64,000 nt of DNA, from the NCBI GenBank assembly GCA_951812615.1, contig CATOSU010000003.1, positions 186,001 through 250,000 of the forward strand, written 5' to 3'. This document shows, piece after piece, positions 8,291-16,767 of the stretch. The DNA comes from an uncultured Paracoccaceae bacterium (GTDB lineage Bacteria; Pseudomonadota; Alphaproteobacteria; Rhodobacterales; Rhodobacteraceae). The stretch's first letter is position 1. The number at the start of each line of letters is the position of its first letter. The notes under the pieces were generated by a model. The model had not been told where the DNA came from. It was given only the letters and a program-made list of their open reading frames with translations, and ran no database searches. Both the position numbers and the translations under genes were made by a program.

Positions 8291-8683
8291 ATGGCGGGGG
8301 CGCATATGAGCGACGATATCGAACAGCTTGCCGCCGAGGCGGTTGCCGCCCTGCCGCCGGCGTTCCGGCCCGCAGCGGCCGGTGTTGCGATCAACGTGGC
8401 CGACTGGCCGGCGGCAGACATGCTGCAGACGCTGGGCATCCGCGATCCGCTGGAGCTGACCGGTTTGTACGAAGGGATCCCGCTGACGGAAAAGTCATTG
8501 CTGGATCAGCCGGTTGCGCCGGACGTGATCTGGCTGTTCCGGCAGCCCATTCTTGCTGAATGGCGGGACCGGGGTGACATTGAACTGCGGGATCTGGTCA
8601 CGCATGTGCTGGTGCACGAGTTGGCGCATCACTTCGGATGGACGGATGACGACATCGCCGCCATCGACCGGTGGTGGGAGTGA
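8291..8683 (+). CDS. metallopeptidase-fold protein of the zincin (PF06262-type) family
   Basis: A 130-residue protein ending with the zinc-binding motif His-Glu-Leu-Ala-His-His-Phe-Gly near residue 114. This matches the small minimal-metalloprotease-like family found widely in alphaproteobacteria. A second in-frame ATG at 8306 follows a G-rich stretch and could be the true start (125 residues). It converges tightly with the next gene, the two stops being adjacent. Proteolysis has not been shown by the sequence itself; the fold and zinc site are inferred from the motif. Confidence 0.82.
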   Translation: MAGAHMSDDIEQLAAEAVAALPPAFRPAAAGVAINVADWPAADMLQTLGIRDPLELTGLYEGIPLTEKSLLDQPVAPDVIWLFRQPILAEWRDRGDIELRDLVTHVLVHELAHHFGWTDDDIAAIDRWWE

Positions 8684-9349
8684 TCAGATCCGTTCCTGCG
8701 GGACCAGCCGTGCAAACGGATCGTTTCCGGTGGCGTCGTTTTCCGGCACGGCGTCGAAGGTCGGGAAGTAGAGGCCTTCGGTCCAGCGGGATGGCAGGTA
8801 TCCCGCCCAACGTTCCAGCAGCGCCGATGTCCGGTTGGCCCTGGCACGCAGCCGGGCGGCCCGCTGCGGATTGCGCCGCTGCAGTTTCAGATACCAGCGT
8901 CCGGCAAGCTCGTTCACGCGATCGGGTCCCAGCGTGAAATTGACGATGGCGCCCGTTGCTATGATCAGCAAGGCCAGGGTCGGCAGGAACCACGGGTTCC
9001 AGATGAAAGTGGCGATCAGCAGAATGGCCAGCGAAATCCGCCAGTCCGGCTGAAACGAAACCCGCTGCTTGTCCGCTTTGACGGGTTGCTTGTCCGACTT
9101 GGCGGGTTGTTTGCGGGCGACGGAGGCCGCTGGTTTCGGCGCGCGGCGGCGGATCAGTCCGCGTCGCCGGGTAGGTTCGCGCGGTTCGGCCTGCGCCGGT
9201 ATCTGCGGTTCACGCGTTGCCGGCTCCAGACCTTCTTCGCGGCAGATCAGGTCGCGGATCGCTTCGACCGCGTGGGCGGTGTCTTCGGGATGCGGTTGCC
9301 CTTCCAGTGGGGCGGGTGTCCCGTCGGACGGGTTTGCTTTGTACAACAT
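8684..9349 (-). CDS. uncharacterised membrane protein with basic linker
   Basis: A 221-residue protein. Residues about 1-45 are acidic and polar, residues 46-95 form a Lys/Arg/Pro-rich linker, then two closely spaced hydrophobic segments (about 100-135) are followed by a basic helical region and a C-terminal tail. The ATG at 9349 is chosen because the codons further upstream encode low-complexity sequence unlike the rest; the ribosome site is weak (GGGG). I recognise no family. It is convergent with the zincin gene and lies 184 bp downstream of nadE on the same strand. Confidence 0.6.
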   Translation of the reverse strand: MLYKANPSDGTPAPLEGQPHPEDTAHAVEAIRDLICREEGLEPATREPQIPAQAEPREPTRRRGLIRRRAPKPAASVARKQPAKSDKQPVKADKQRVSFQPDWRISLAILLIATFIWNPWFLPTLALLIIATGAIVNFTLGPDRVNELAGRWYLKLQRRNPQRAARLRARANRTSALLERWAGYLPSRWTEGLYFPTFDAVPENDATGNDPFARLVPQERI

Positions 9350-9533
9350 GTCAGACCCCGGGTGGTGGTATGCGTCAATGTTCCGGCCAGACGGTCTTGG
9401 CGCCGTCGCGGTCCGGGATGGGCCCGAATTGGAAGTCTTGCCTGTTACGGTTGCCGCGGCCCCCTTTTGCGGGTGCGCGCGACGCCTGCACACAGTCTGT
9501 GCCGAAGTATGGCATCAATGTGGCGTCAGGCCC

Positions 9534-11192
9534 CTAGGACCGGTCACGCCACCGGTTTGCAATCGGGTAACGGCGGTCCAGCCAGAACGCGCGCTTGGTC
9601 AGCCGGGTGCCCGGCGCGGACTGGAAGCGTTTGTATTCGCTGATATAAATCAGGTGCTCCACCTTACGGGCCGTGGTCGCCTCAAAGCCTGCTGCGACGC
9701 AGTCGGCGATTGAACCGTCCTCATCCACCAGTATTTCCAGAATCGCATCCAATTCCGGATAATCGGGCAGACTGTCGCTGTCTTTCTGATCGTCGCGCAA
9801 TTCGGCGCTGGGCGGTTTGTCGATCACGCGCCGGGGAATCACCGCGCCGGACGGGGCTTTCATCCAGTTGCGGTGGTTTTCATTGCGCCAGCGGCAGGTT
9901 TCGAACACCCGCATCTTGTAGAGGTCCTTGATCGGGTTGTACCCGCCGGCCATGTCACCATAGATCGTCGCATACCCGACGGCGACCTCGGATTTGTTGC
10001 CGGTGGTCAGCAGCATTTCGCCAAACTTGTTCGACAGGGCCATCAGCAAAACCCCGCGCAGGCGGGATTGGATGTTTTCCTCGGTCAGGTCCGCGGGCCG
10101 GTCGCCGAACAGGGGGGCCAGCGTTTCGGTAACGGCCGAGCGGGCCTGCGAGATCGGCACATAGTCATAGTGGCACCCCAGCGCCGTGGCGACGGCTTCG
10201 GCGTCTTCGAGACTGTCCGCGCTGGTGTATTCCGAGGGCAGCATGACACAGCGCACGTTCTCTGGCCCGATTGCGTCGGCGGCAATGGTGGCGACCAGCG
10301 CGGAATCGATCCCGCCCGACAGGCCAAGCAGAACCTTGCCGAAGCCGGTTTTGCCCAGATAGTCCCGCAGGCCCATGACCATCGCGCGATAGTCCTGTTC
10401 CCATGCGTCGGGCTGAACCTGCATGTCGCCGGTCAGGATGCGCCACCCGTCAGGTCCCCGCTGCAGATCCACATGCGCGTGGGTTTCGTCGAACGCGGGC
10501 ATCTGGAAGGCCAGCGCGCCGCCGGGGTTCAGTCCGAAAGTGGCGCCGTCGAAAACCTGATCGTCCTGACCGCCCACCATGTTCAGGTAAATCACCGGCA
10601 ACCCGGTCTCCACGACCCGGGACACCATGTGGTTCATCCGGGTATCCAGCTTGTTGCGGTAATAGGGCGACCCGTTGGGCACCAGAAGGAATTCGGCCCC
10701 GGTTTCCGCCAGCGTTTCGGCCACGTCTTCGTGCCAGGCGTCCTCGCAGATCGGCGAACCGATGCGGGTGTTGCCGACGGAATAGGGGCCACCCAGCGGG
10801 CCTGCGTCGAAAATCCGGACCTCGTCGAACACGGTTTCGTTGGGCAGATGGTGCTTCAGCACGGTGCTGGTGATCTTGCCACCCCGCAGAATGAAATAGG
10901 CGTTGTAGAGCGCGCCGCCCTCGGTCCACGGGCCGCCGATGGCCAATGCCGGCCCGTCGGCGCAGCGTTCGGCCAGTGTGCGGACCGCCTCGATCGCCGC
11001 CTGCTGAAACGCGGGTTTCATCACCAGATCCTGCGCGTTGTAGCCGGTCACGAACATTTCGGGCAGGGCAACCAGGTCTGCACCGGCATCGCGGCCGGTT
11101 TCCCACAGGGAAAAGGCACGTTCCGCGTTGCCGGAAATGTCGCCGACAACAGGGTTCAGCTGTCCCAATGTGATCCGAAACCGGTCCGTCAT
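9534..11192 (-). CDS. nadE: glutamine-dependent NAD+ synthetase
   Basis: A 552-residue two-domain enzyme that completes NAD+ synthesis by amidating deamido-NAD+ with glutamine nitrogen. The N-terminal nitrilase-type glutaminase (about 1-270) has Glu in Leu-Pro-Glu-Met-Phe, Lys in Leu-Lys-His-His-Leu-Pro-Asn and the catalytic Cys in Pro-Ile-Cys-Glu-Asp. The C-terminal ATP-pyrophosphatase domain (about 275-552) has the P-loop Ser-Gly-Gly-Ile-Asp-Ser and the Thr-Gly-Asn-Lys-Ser motif. The start at 11192 has AGGA upstream; in-frame codons to 11243 are less likely. It is divergent from the MORN gene. Confidence 0.95.
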   Translation of the reverse strand: MTDRFRITLGQLNPVVGDISGNAERAFSLWETGRDAGADLVALPEMFVTGYNAQDLVMKPAFQQAAIEAVRTLAERCADGPALAIGGPWTEGGALYNAYFILRGGKITSTVLKHHLPNETVFDEVRIFDAGPLGGPYSVGNTRIGSPICEDAWHEDVAETLAETGAEFLLVPNGSPYYRNKLDTRMNHMVSRVVETGLPVIYLNMVGGQDDQVFDGATFGLNPGGALAFQMPAFDETHAHVDLQRGPDGWRILTGDMQVQPDAWEQDYRAMVMGLRDYLGKTGFGKVLLGLSGGIDSALVATIAADAIGPENVRCVMLPSEYTSADSLEDAEAVATALGCHYDYVPISQARSAVTETLAPLFGDRPADLTEENIQSRLRGVLLMALSNKFGEMLLTTGNKSEVAVGYATIYGDMAGGYNPIKDLYKMRVFETCRWRNENHRNWMKAPSGAVIPRRVIDKPPSAELRDDQKDSDSLPDYPELDAILEILVDEDGSIADCVAAGFEATTARKVEHLIYISEYKRFQSAPGTRLTKRAFWLDRRYPIANRWRDRS

Positions 11193-11346
11193 TGCTCTAT
11201 CCTGCGCCTGCCATTCCACGCCATTTATCAGATCGGAGGCCAAGGAAAAGGGCGATACGGCAAAAGGCGTTGCGGCGCGATGCCGGAGAGCCTAGTTTTG
11301 GGGCGCCACGGAGAATTCTGCGGTTTAGGGGCAGGCAGGACAGACA

Positions 11347-12750
11347 ATGAAATATCGCACCACAGTTTTGGCACCGGTTCTGGGTCTGGCATTGGCGGGA
11401 TCGGCCGTGGCTCAGTCCAGCGACGATCAGGTGCTGACCAAGCAATATGATGACGGCGGCGTCTACGAAGGCACGTTTCGGGGCGGTGTTCAGCACGGCA
11501 CCGGAACCTACCGGCTGCCCAATGGATACGAATACACCGGCGACTGGGTCGACGGAGAGATCCGCGGGCAGGGCGTGGCGCGGTTTCCCAACGGGTCGGT
11601 TTACGAGGGTGAATTCGCCAAGGGCAAGCCCGAGGGTGTTGGCCGGATCACGTTTTCGGATGGCGGCACGTACGAGGGCGAATGGAAGGACGGGGTCATC
11701 AATGGCCGCGGCATCGCCATTTATGCCAACGGGGTCCGATACGAAGGCGCCTTCAAGAATGCCCAGCACCATGGCCGCGGCGTCATGCAGAGCCCGGGCG
11801 GATATGAATATGACGGCGACTGGGTCGATGGGCAAAAGCAGGGCAAGGGCCGGATCACATATCCTGATGGCGCAACCTATGACGGCGACGTGTTTGCCGG
11901 GAAGCGGGAAGGCCAGGGCAAGCTGGTTCTGACCGATGGCCTGATCTACGAGGGATCGTGGAAGGACGGTCAGATTGATGGCACCGGCGTTCTGACGCAG
12001 CCGAATGGTGACGTCTATCAGGGACAGCTGGTTGCCGGGCGGCGCGAAGGTCAGGGCAAGGTTACCTATTCGAACGGCGACATTTACGAAGGCGATTTCC
12101 TTGATGATCGCCGGCACGGGAAAGGCACGTTCACCGGCACGGACGGTTATGTTTACACCGGTGACTGGCTGGCTGGTCAGATCGAAGGCACGGGCGAGGT
12201 GACCTATCCCGACGGTTCGGCCTATGTCGGTCAGTTCCGCGCGGATCTGGCAGATGGCAAGGGCAAGATCACCTATCCCGACGGGTCGAGCTATGAAGGC
12301 GACTGGGTTGCGGGTGTCATCGATGGCATGGGCAAGGCGGTTTATGCCAATGGCATCACCTATGAGGGGGCGTTCAGGAACGCCAAGAATCACGGACGCG
12401 GTGTGATGACCTATGCCGACGGGTATCGCTATGACGGGGAATGGGTGGACGGACAGCGGCACGGGCATGGGACCGCAACCTATCCCGACGGATCGGTCTA
12501 TTCCGGTGCCTTCGTCAACGGCCAGCGCGATGGCAAGGGCAAGATCGTGATGGCAGACGGGTTCCAGTATGACGGGGACTGGAAATCCGGTGAAATCAGT
12601 GGTCAGGGCGAGGCGACTTATGCCAATGGTGACATCTACGAAGGCAGCTTTGCCAATGGCAAACGTCAGGGCGAAGGCACAATGCGGTATGCCACCGGTC
12701 AGGAACGCAGCGGCAACTGGGACAACGGCACGCTGCAGGATGACGGGTAA
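11347..12750 (+). CDS. exported MORN-repeat protein with 19 units
   Basis: A 467-residue protein with a signal peptide (residues 1-22, ending Ala-Val-Ala-Gln) and then 19 tandem 23-residue MORN units (Tyr-x-Gly-x-[Trp/Phe]...Gly-x-Gly) from residue 40 to the end. Units 1-9 (residues 40-246) resemble units 10-18 (247-453) one by one, for example units 5 and 14, so the array grew by doubling a nine-unit block. The spacing is exactly 23 residues throughout, with no interruption. MORN arrays form elongated beta-sheet scaffolds; the partner is unknown. A periplasmic or outer-surface role is inferred from the leader only. Confidence 0.9.
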   Translation: MKYRTTVLAPVLGLALAGSAVAQSSDDQVLTKQYDDGGVYEGTFRGGVQHGTGTYRLPNGYEYTGDWVDGEIRGQGVARFPNGSVYEGEFAKGKPEGVGRITFSDGGTYEGEWKDGVINGRGIAIYANGVRYEGAFKNAQHHGRGVMQSPGGYEYDGDWVDGQKQGKGRITYPDGATYDGDVFAGKREGQGKLVLTDGLIYEGSWKDGQIDGTGVLTQPNGDVYQGQLVAGRREGQGKVTYSNGDIYEGDFLDDRRHGKGTFTGTDGYVYTGDWLAGQIEGTGEVTYPDGSAYVGQFRADLADGKGKITYPDGSSYEGDWVAGVIDGMGKAVYANGITYEGAFRNAKNHGRGVMTYADGYRYDGEWVDGQRHGHGTATYPDGSVYSGAFVNGQRDGKGKIVMADGFQYDGDWKSGEISGQGEATYANGDIYEGSFANGKRQGEGTMRYATGQERSGNWDNGTLQDDG

Positions 12751-12779
12751 GCACCGTCAGCACGGCAGGGTCTGAGCTC

Positions 12780-13442
12780 TTAGCGCGGCATCGGTATGGC
12801 GTGCACCGAACGGCCCGTCAGGATTGCAACCGCCTCTGATCGCATCAGACCGGAGAGGGCCGCGTCGTTGCTGCGCAAACCACCGGTATAGGTGCCATAG
12901 GCGGGCAGGATCACGCGGTCCGCATCGACCAGAAAGGCCGGACGGGTGATGGTTCGGGTCCGCGTCCTGATCTGGGCCTTGGGGTGGTAGTGCCCGGACA
13001 CTTCGCCGCTGGAGCCCGGGCGGGCGATGTGGCGGAAGGTCAGCGACGGACGCGGCAGTTCCGACAGGTGGGTCCCGCCCAGATCCAGCGGGCCGGGATC
13101 GTGGTTGCCGGCGATCCAGACCCAGCGCCGCCCGGCCTGAAGCCGCGTGATCCACAGTTTTTCTTCTTCGGGCAGGCTGCGCGCCGCGTCCGCATCGTCG
13201 AAACTGTCACCCAGACAGACGACGGTGCGGGCATTGGTCAGGGCCAGATCCGCCGCCAGCCGGTTCAGGGTGTCGCGGGTGTCGTAAGGCGGCAGGATCG
13301 TCCCGTTGCGCCGCGCGACCCGTTCGGATTTTCCAAGATGCAGATCCGACACACAGAGAAGTTGCTCGTCCGGCCACCACAATGCGCCTGACCCCATCGC
13401 GTGCAGTGTGATGCCAGCAAGAGAAAACCCGTGACTGTTCAT
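12780..13442 (-). CDS. pdeM: ligase-associated DNA damage response endonuclease PdeM
   Basis: A 220-residue calcineurin-fold phosphoesterase. Metal motifs appear in order: Asp-Leu-His-Leu-Gly-Lys (about 33-38), Gly-Asp-Ser-Phe-Asp-Asp, Gly-Asn-His-Asp (about 113) and Gly-His-Tyr-His-Pro-Lys. This motif set marks the PdeM group that accompanies a Lhr-type helicase in DNA-repair gene clusters. It lies 31 bp downstream of lhr on the same strand, so the two are probably co-transcribed. The ligase and exonuclease partners often found with them are not in the window. Confidence 0.88.
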   Translation of the reverse strand: MNSHGFSLAGITLHAMGSGALWWPDEQLLCVSDLHLGKSERVARRNGTILPPYDTRDTLNRLAADLALTNARTVVCLGDSFDDADAARSLPEEEKLWITRLQAGRRWVWIAGNHDPGPLDLGGTHLSELPRPSLTFRHIARPGSSGEVSGHYHPKAQIRTRTRTITRPAFLVDADRVILPAYGTYTGGLRSNDAALSGLMRSEAVAILTGRSVHAIPMPR

Positions 13443-13473
13443 GGAACGTTCGTTGCTGAATTTCGCTGGTTTT

Positions 13474-15891
13474 TCAAGCGGTATCCGTTTCTTCGAGACC
13501 GGCGGACTGCATCAGTGACTGTGCCTCTTCCGCCAGCAGACGTTCTTCGGCCGAACCTTTCACCGGAACCTTGCCCATTTCCAGAAACAGCGGGGCCGCC
13601 AGCGGCGTCACGCGATCGGGTTGAACATGATCGATCCGGGGACCGATGCGGTCGAGCATCTCTTCTATCCGTCCGAAATCCACCAGCCCGCGCATCGCCT
13701 CGTCCCGGGTGATGCGCATCATCAGGTGGTCCGGGTCGTATTTCAGCAGCGTGTCATAGAGGATGTCCGAAGAAAAGGTTGTCTGTCGCCCGGATCTGCG
13801 GGCGCTGGGGAGGTTGCGTTCGATCAGCCCGGCAATGGTTGCGCTGGTGCGGAAGGTTCGTTTCATCACGGCATTTCCCGCAAGCCACCGGTCCAGCCCG
13901 TCGCGCAGCGCGGCCCGGTCGAAAAGCGGTGCCGGGTCAATAACACCGTCCAGTCCCCAGATCAGCGTGGCATAGTCCGTTGCCACGAATCCCAGCGGGT
14001 GCAGCCCGATCTCTTCCAGCCGCTTGGTGAGCAGCAGGCCAAGCGTCTGCTGTGCATTGCGCCCGGCAAACCCGTAGACGCAGGTGTGTTGCCGCCCGTC
14101 CCACGGAAAGCTTTCGATCAGCAGGCGCCCGGTCTGGGGCAGTTGTGAAACCGCGCGCTGCAGCGCCAGCCAGTCGGCAGTGTGGCGCGGGAGTTCGGGC
14201 CAGTCGGACCGGCGGAACATGTCGAGAATACGGGCGCTGAGCTGTGTCGATGTGGCGAATTTGGTTCCCGAAAACACCGCGATCCGGGGTTTGCGCGCAG
14301 CGTCGGGGGACACCTCGACCACCATTTCACGCAGCCCTTCGTACCGCACCACCTGTCCGCCGATCAGGAAGGTGTCCCCGGGCGTCAGGCTGGCGGCGAA
14401 AACTTCCTCTACTTCGCCCAGAGGTTTTCCGCCCCGGTTGCGGCGGTAACGGACCTTGATCAGGTCGCTGTCCTGTATCGTGCCGATATTCATGCGAATA
14501 CGCTGGGCCGCGCGCGGGTCCCGCAGTTCCCACAGCCCGTCGGGACGCTGTTTCAGCCGCTGCCACCGGTCATAGGCGCGCAGGGCATAGCCGCCGGTCG
14601 CGCAGAACCCGAGGCAGGCGTCGAAATCGGCCTGGCTGAGGTCCGAGTAGCCGCCGGCTGTCCGGACCTCGTCAAACAGGGCCGTTGCATCGAATGGCCC
14701 GGCCGCGGCGGCGATCAGGATATGCTGGCACAGCACGTCGAGGGGGCCAGACGCGCGCGGGTCGCCGTCCAGTTCGCCGGCGCGGGCGGCCTCCAGCGCG
14801 GCGACGCATTCGACCACTTCGAACCGGTTGGCCGGAACAAGGATGGCCTTGGACGGGGCATTGTAGCGATGGTTTGCGCGTCCGATCCGCTGAACCAACC
14901 GTTTGACGTTTTTCGGCGCACCAACCTGAATGATCAGGTCCACGTCGCCCCAGTCGATGCCCAGATCGAGTGTTCCGGTACAGACGATGGCTCTCAGTTC
15001 GCCGCGCACCATGGCCTGTTCCACCTTGGCGCGCTGTTCCCGCTCCAGACTGCCGTGGTGAATGCCGATGGGCAGGTTGTCGGCATTGGCCAGCCAGAGA
15101 TTGCGAAAAAAGATTTCGGCCTGGGCCCGCGTATTGTGGAAGATGAGCGTCGTCCGGTGCTTCCTGACCTCTTCCAGAACCGCCGGAATGGCATAGGCTG
15201 CCCCGCCGCCGGACCATGGCGGGTGCGCCTCGGTGGCGAGCATACGGATATCGGCCGGCGGTCCCGGGTCGGCGGTCAGGATCGCGCAGGGGTCCGGGTG
15301 CCGGGCCAGCAGCCCGGCAATGGCGGGCGGGTCTTCGACCGTGGCGGACAGGCCGACACGGCGCAGCCCCGGGCAAAATGTCTGCAGGCGGCTTAGCGCC
15401 AGGATCAGCTGATCGCCGCGTTTGCTTTCGGCGAGGGCATGGATTTCGTCGATGACAATGCGCGACAGCCTGGCAAACATCCGCGGCGCATCCTCGTATG
15501 AAATCAGCAGCGCGAGGCTTTCCGGCGTTGTCAGCAGGATGTGCGGTGGATCGACCCGTTGCGCTTTTTTGCGGGTCTGCGAGGTGTCGCCGGTGCGGTC
15601 CTCGATGCGGATCGGCAGGCCCATCTCCTCGACAGGGCCGCGCAGGTTGCGCTTGATATCGGCGGCCAGCGCCTTGAGAGGCGACACATAAAGCGTGTGC
15701 AACCCGTTGTGCCGGCCATCGCTCAGCTCAAGGAGCGACGGCAGAAAACCGGCCAGCGTCTTGCCACCCCCGGTCGGCGCGATCAGCAGAGTGGCCGGAT
15801 CCGCGGCCCGGTCCAGCATGGCCTGCTGATGCGGGTGCACGGACCAGCCCTTGCCGGCGAACCAGTTCTGAAAGGTGGGAGGCAGAGTCAT
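13474..15891 (-). CDS. lhr: ligase-associated DEXH-box DNA helicase Lhr
   Basis: An 805-residue superfamily 2 helicase of the Lhr type, acting in DNA repair. Walker A Ala-Pro-Thr-Gly-Gly-Gly-Lys-Thr lies near residue 43, the DEXH box Asp-Glu-Ile-His near 152, and motif VI Gln-Arg-Ile-Gly-Arg-Ala-Asn-His near 345. The C-terminal Lhr winged-helix/core region follows. The length is usual for the bacterial short Lhr form. The start is uncertain: ATGs at 15891, 15903 and an upstream GTG at 15915 are all possible, none with a clear ribosome site. It is followed by pdeM. Confidence 0.9.
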   Translation of the reverse strand: MTLPPTFQNWFAGKGWSVHPHQQAMLDRAADPATLLIAPTGGGKTLAGFLPSLLELSDGRHNGLHTLYVSPLKALAADIKRNLRGPVEEMGLPIRIEDRTGDTSQTRKKAQRVDPPHILLTTPESLALLISYEDAPRMFARLSRIVIDEIHALAESKRGDQLILALSRLQTFCPGLRRVGLSATVEDPPAIAGLLARHPDPCAILTADPGPPADIRMLATEAHPPWSGGGAAYAIPAVLEEVRKHRTTLIFHNTRAQAEIFFRNLWLANADNLPIGIHHGSLEREQRAKVEQAMVRGELRAIVCTGTLDLGIDWGDVDLIIQVGAPKNVKRLVQRIGRANHRYNAPSKAILVPANRFEVVECVAALEAARAGELDGDPRASGPLDVLCQHILIAAAAGPFDATALFDEVRTAGGYSDLSQADFDACLGFCATGGYALRAYDRWQRLKQRPDGLWELRDPRAAQRIRMNIGTIQDSDLIKVRYRRNRGGKPLGEVEEVFAASLTPGDTFLIGGQVVRYEGLREMVVEVSPDAARKPRIAVFSGTKFATSTQLSARILDMFRRSDWPELPRHTADWLALQRAVSQLPQTGRLLIESFPWDGRQHTCVYGFAGRNAQQTLGLLLTKRLEEIGLHPLGFVATDYATLIWGLDGVIDPAPLFDRAALRDGLDRWLAGNAVMKRTFRTSATIAGLIERNLPSARRSGRQTTFSSDILYDTLLKYDPDHLMMRITRDEAMRGLVDFGRIEEMLDRIGPRIDHVQPDRVTPLAAPLFLEMGKVPVKGSAEERLLAEEAQSLMQSAGLEETDTA

Positions 15892-15969
15892 CGCGGAGAA
15901 CATAACGCGAACCAAAACTTTTGGAAAAGTTTTGCTAAAATTCTTGGAAGAATTTTTCCGGTCGCGGGG

Positions 15970-16767
15970 TCAGAGCGGTTTGAGGGATCTGATCGTGTCC
16001 TGAACGATCCGTGGCAGGGAGGTATCCGCACCGTCCGGCGCGGCATCCAGCGCGCTTTCGATGTCCTTGACCAGAATGCCGATGGTGTTTTCGGGATCGT
16101 GGCCGTCGCAGGCAAATTCGATCTGATCGAAGCCGGACGCAAACCAGTTCTGGCCGGAGGACGTGGCAATCAGGTCCAGCAGTTTCTCCTGCTCCAGACC
16201 GGCGTCGCCGGCCCAGTCGAGCACCAGCCGCGTCATTGCCGTATGCGTCGCCGCCAGCAGGTTGTTCAGCACCTTGGCCTGCATTCCGGCGCCGAAGCTG
16301 CCCATGCGGTGAAAATGCGCGCCCATGGCAGAAAACAGCGGCTGCGCCTCGTCCAGGTCAGCGGTTTCGCCGCCCAGCATGAAGGACAGGCGCGCCTCCT
16401 GCGCGGCGATCTGGGCGCCAGACATGGGGGCGTCAATCAGAGTGATGCACCGGGGCACGCGGTTGCGCAGGTCGGTGACATAGCGGGGCGAAAGCGTGGA
16501 ACAGAGGATGATCCGTTGCAGGGCCCGGGCGGAAACGAAGCCCTGGGCCCCGAACAGGACATCCTCGGTTTGCGGTATGTCCCGTACCACGGTGATCAGC
16601 GTGGCGATGTCTTGCGAAAATACCGCTGGATCGTCTGTCATCAGCGTGGCATGGGCACCAAACTGATCGGGCGGGCGAATATCGAAGCCCTTCGCGCTGA
16701 ACCCGGCCTGCTGCAATGCGGCCAGCATCGGCAATCCCATGCGGCCGCAGCCGGCGACGCCGATCAT
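15970..16767 (-). CDS. NAD(P)-dependent oxidoreductase, 3-hydroxyisobutyrate dehydrogenase-like
   Basis: A 265-residue enzyme of the beta-hydroxyacid dehydrogenase family. The dinucleotide-binding motif Gly-x-Ala-Gly-Cys-Gly-Arg-Met-Gly opens the protein, a substrate-binding Asp-Ala-Pro-Met-Ser-Gly follows near residue 111, and the catalytic Lys lies in Ala-Lys-Val-Leu-Asn-Asn. It is about 25 residues shorter than most members, mainly at the C-terminus. Its ATG overlaps the stop of the AAA ATPase gene by 4 bp (ATGA), so translation is probably coupled. Substrate is not known. Confidence 0.82.
   Translation of the reverse strand: MIGVAGCGRMGLPMLAALQQAGFSAKGFDIRPPDQFGAHATLMTDDPAVFSQDIATLITVVRDIPQTEDVLFGAQGFVSARALQRIILCSTLSPRYVTDLRNRVPRCITLIDAPMSGAQIAAQEARLSFMLGGETADLDEAQPLFSAMGAHFHRMGSFGAGMQAKVLNNLLAATHTAMTRLVLDWAGDAGLEQEKLLDLIATSSGQNWFASGFDQIEFACDGHDPENTIGILVKDIESALDAAPDGADTSLPRIVQDTIRSLKPL

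Noticed and set aside
14182-15396. 404-residue open frame on the plus strand, antisense to lhr
   Set aside because: It is a shadow in a GC-rich gene: composition is Gly/Arg/His-rich without domains, and the minus strand has clear helicase motifs.
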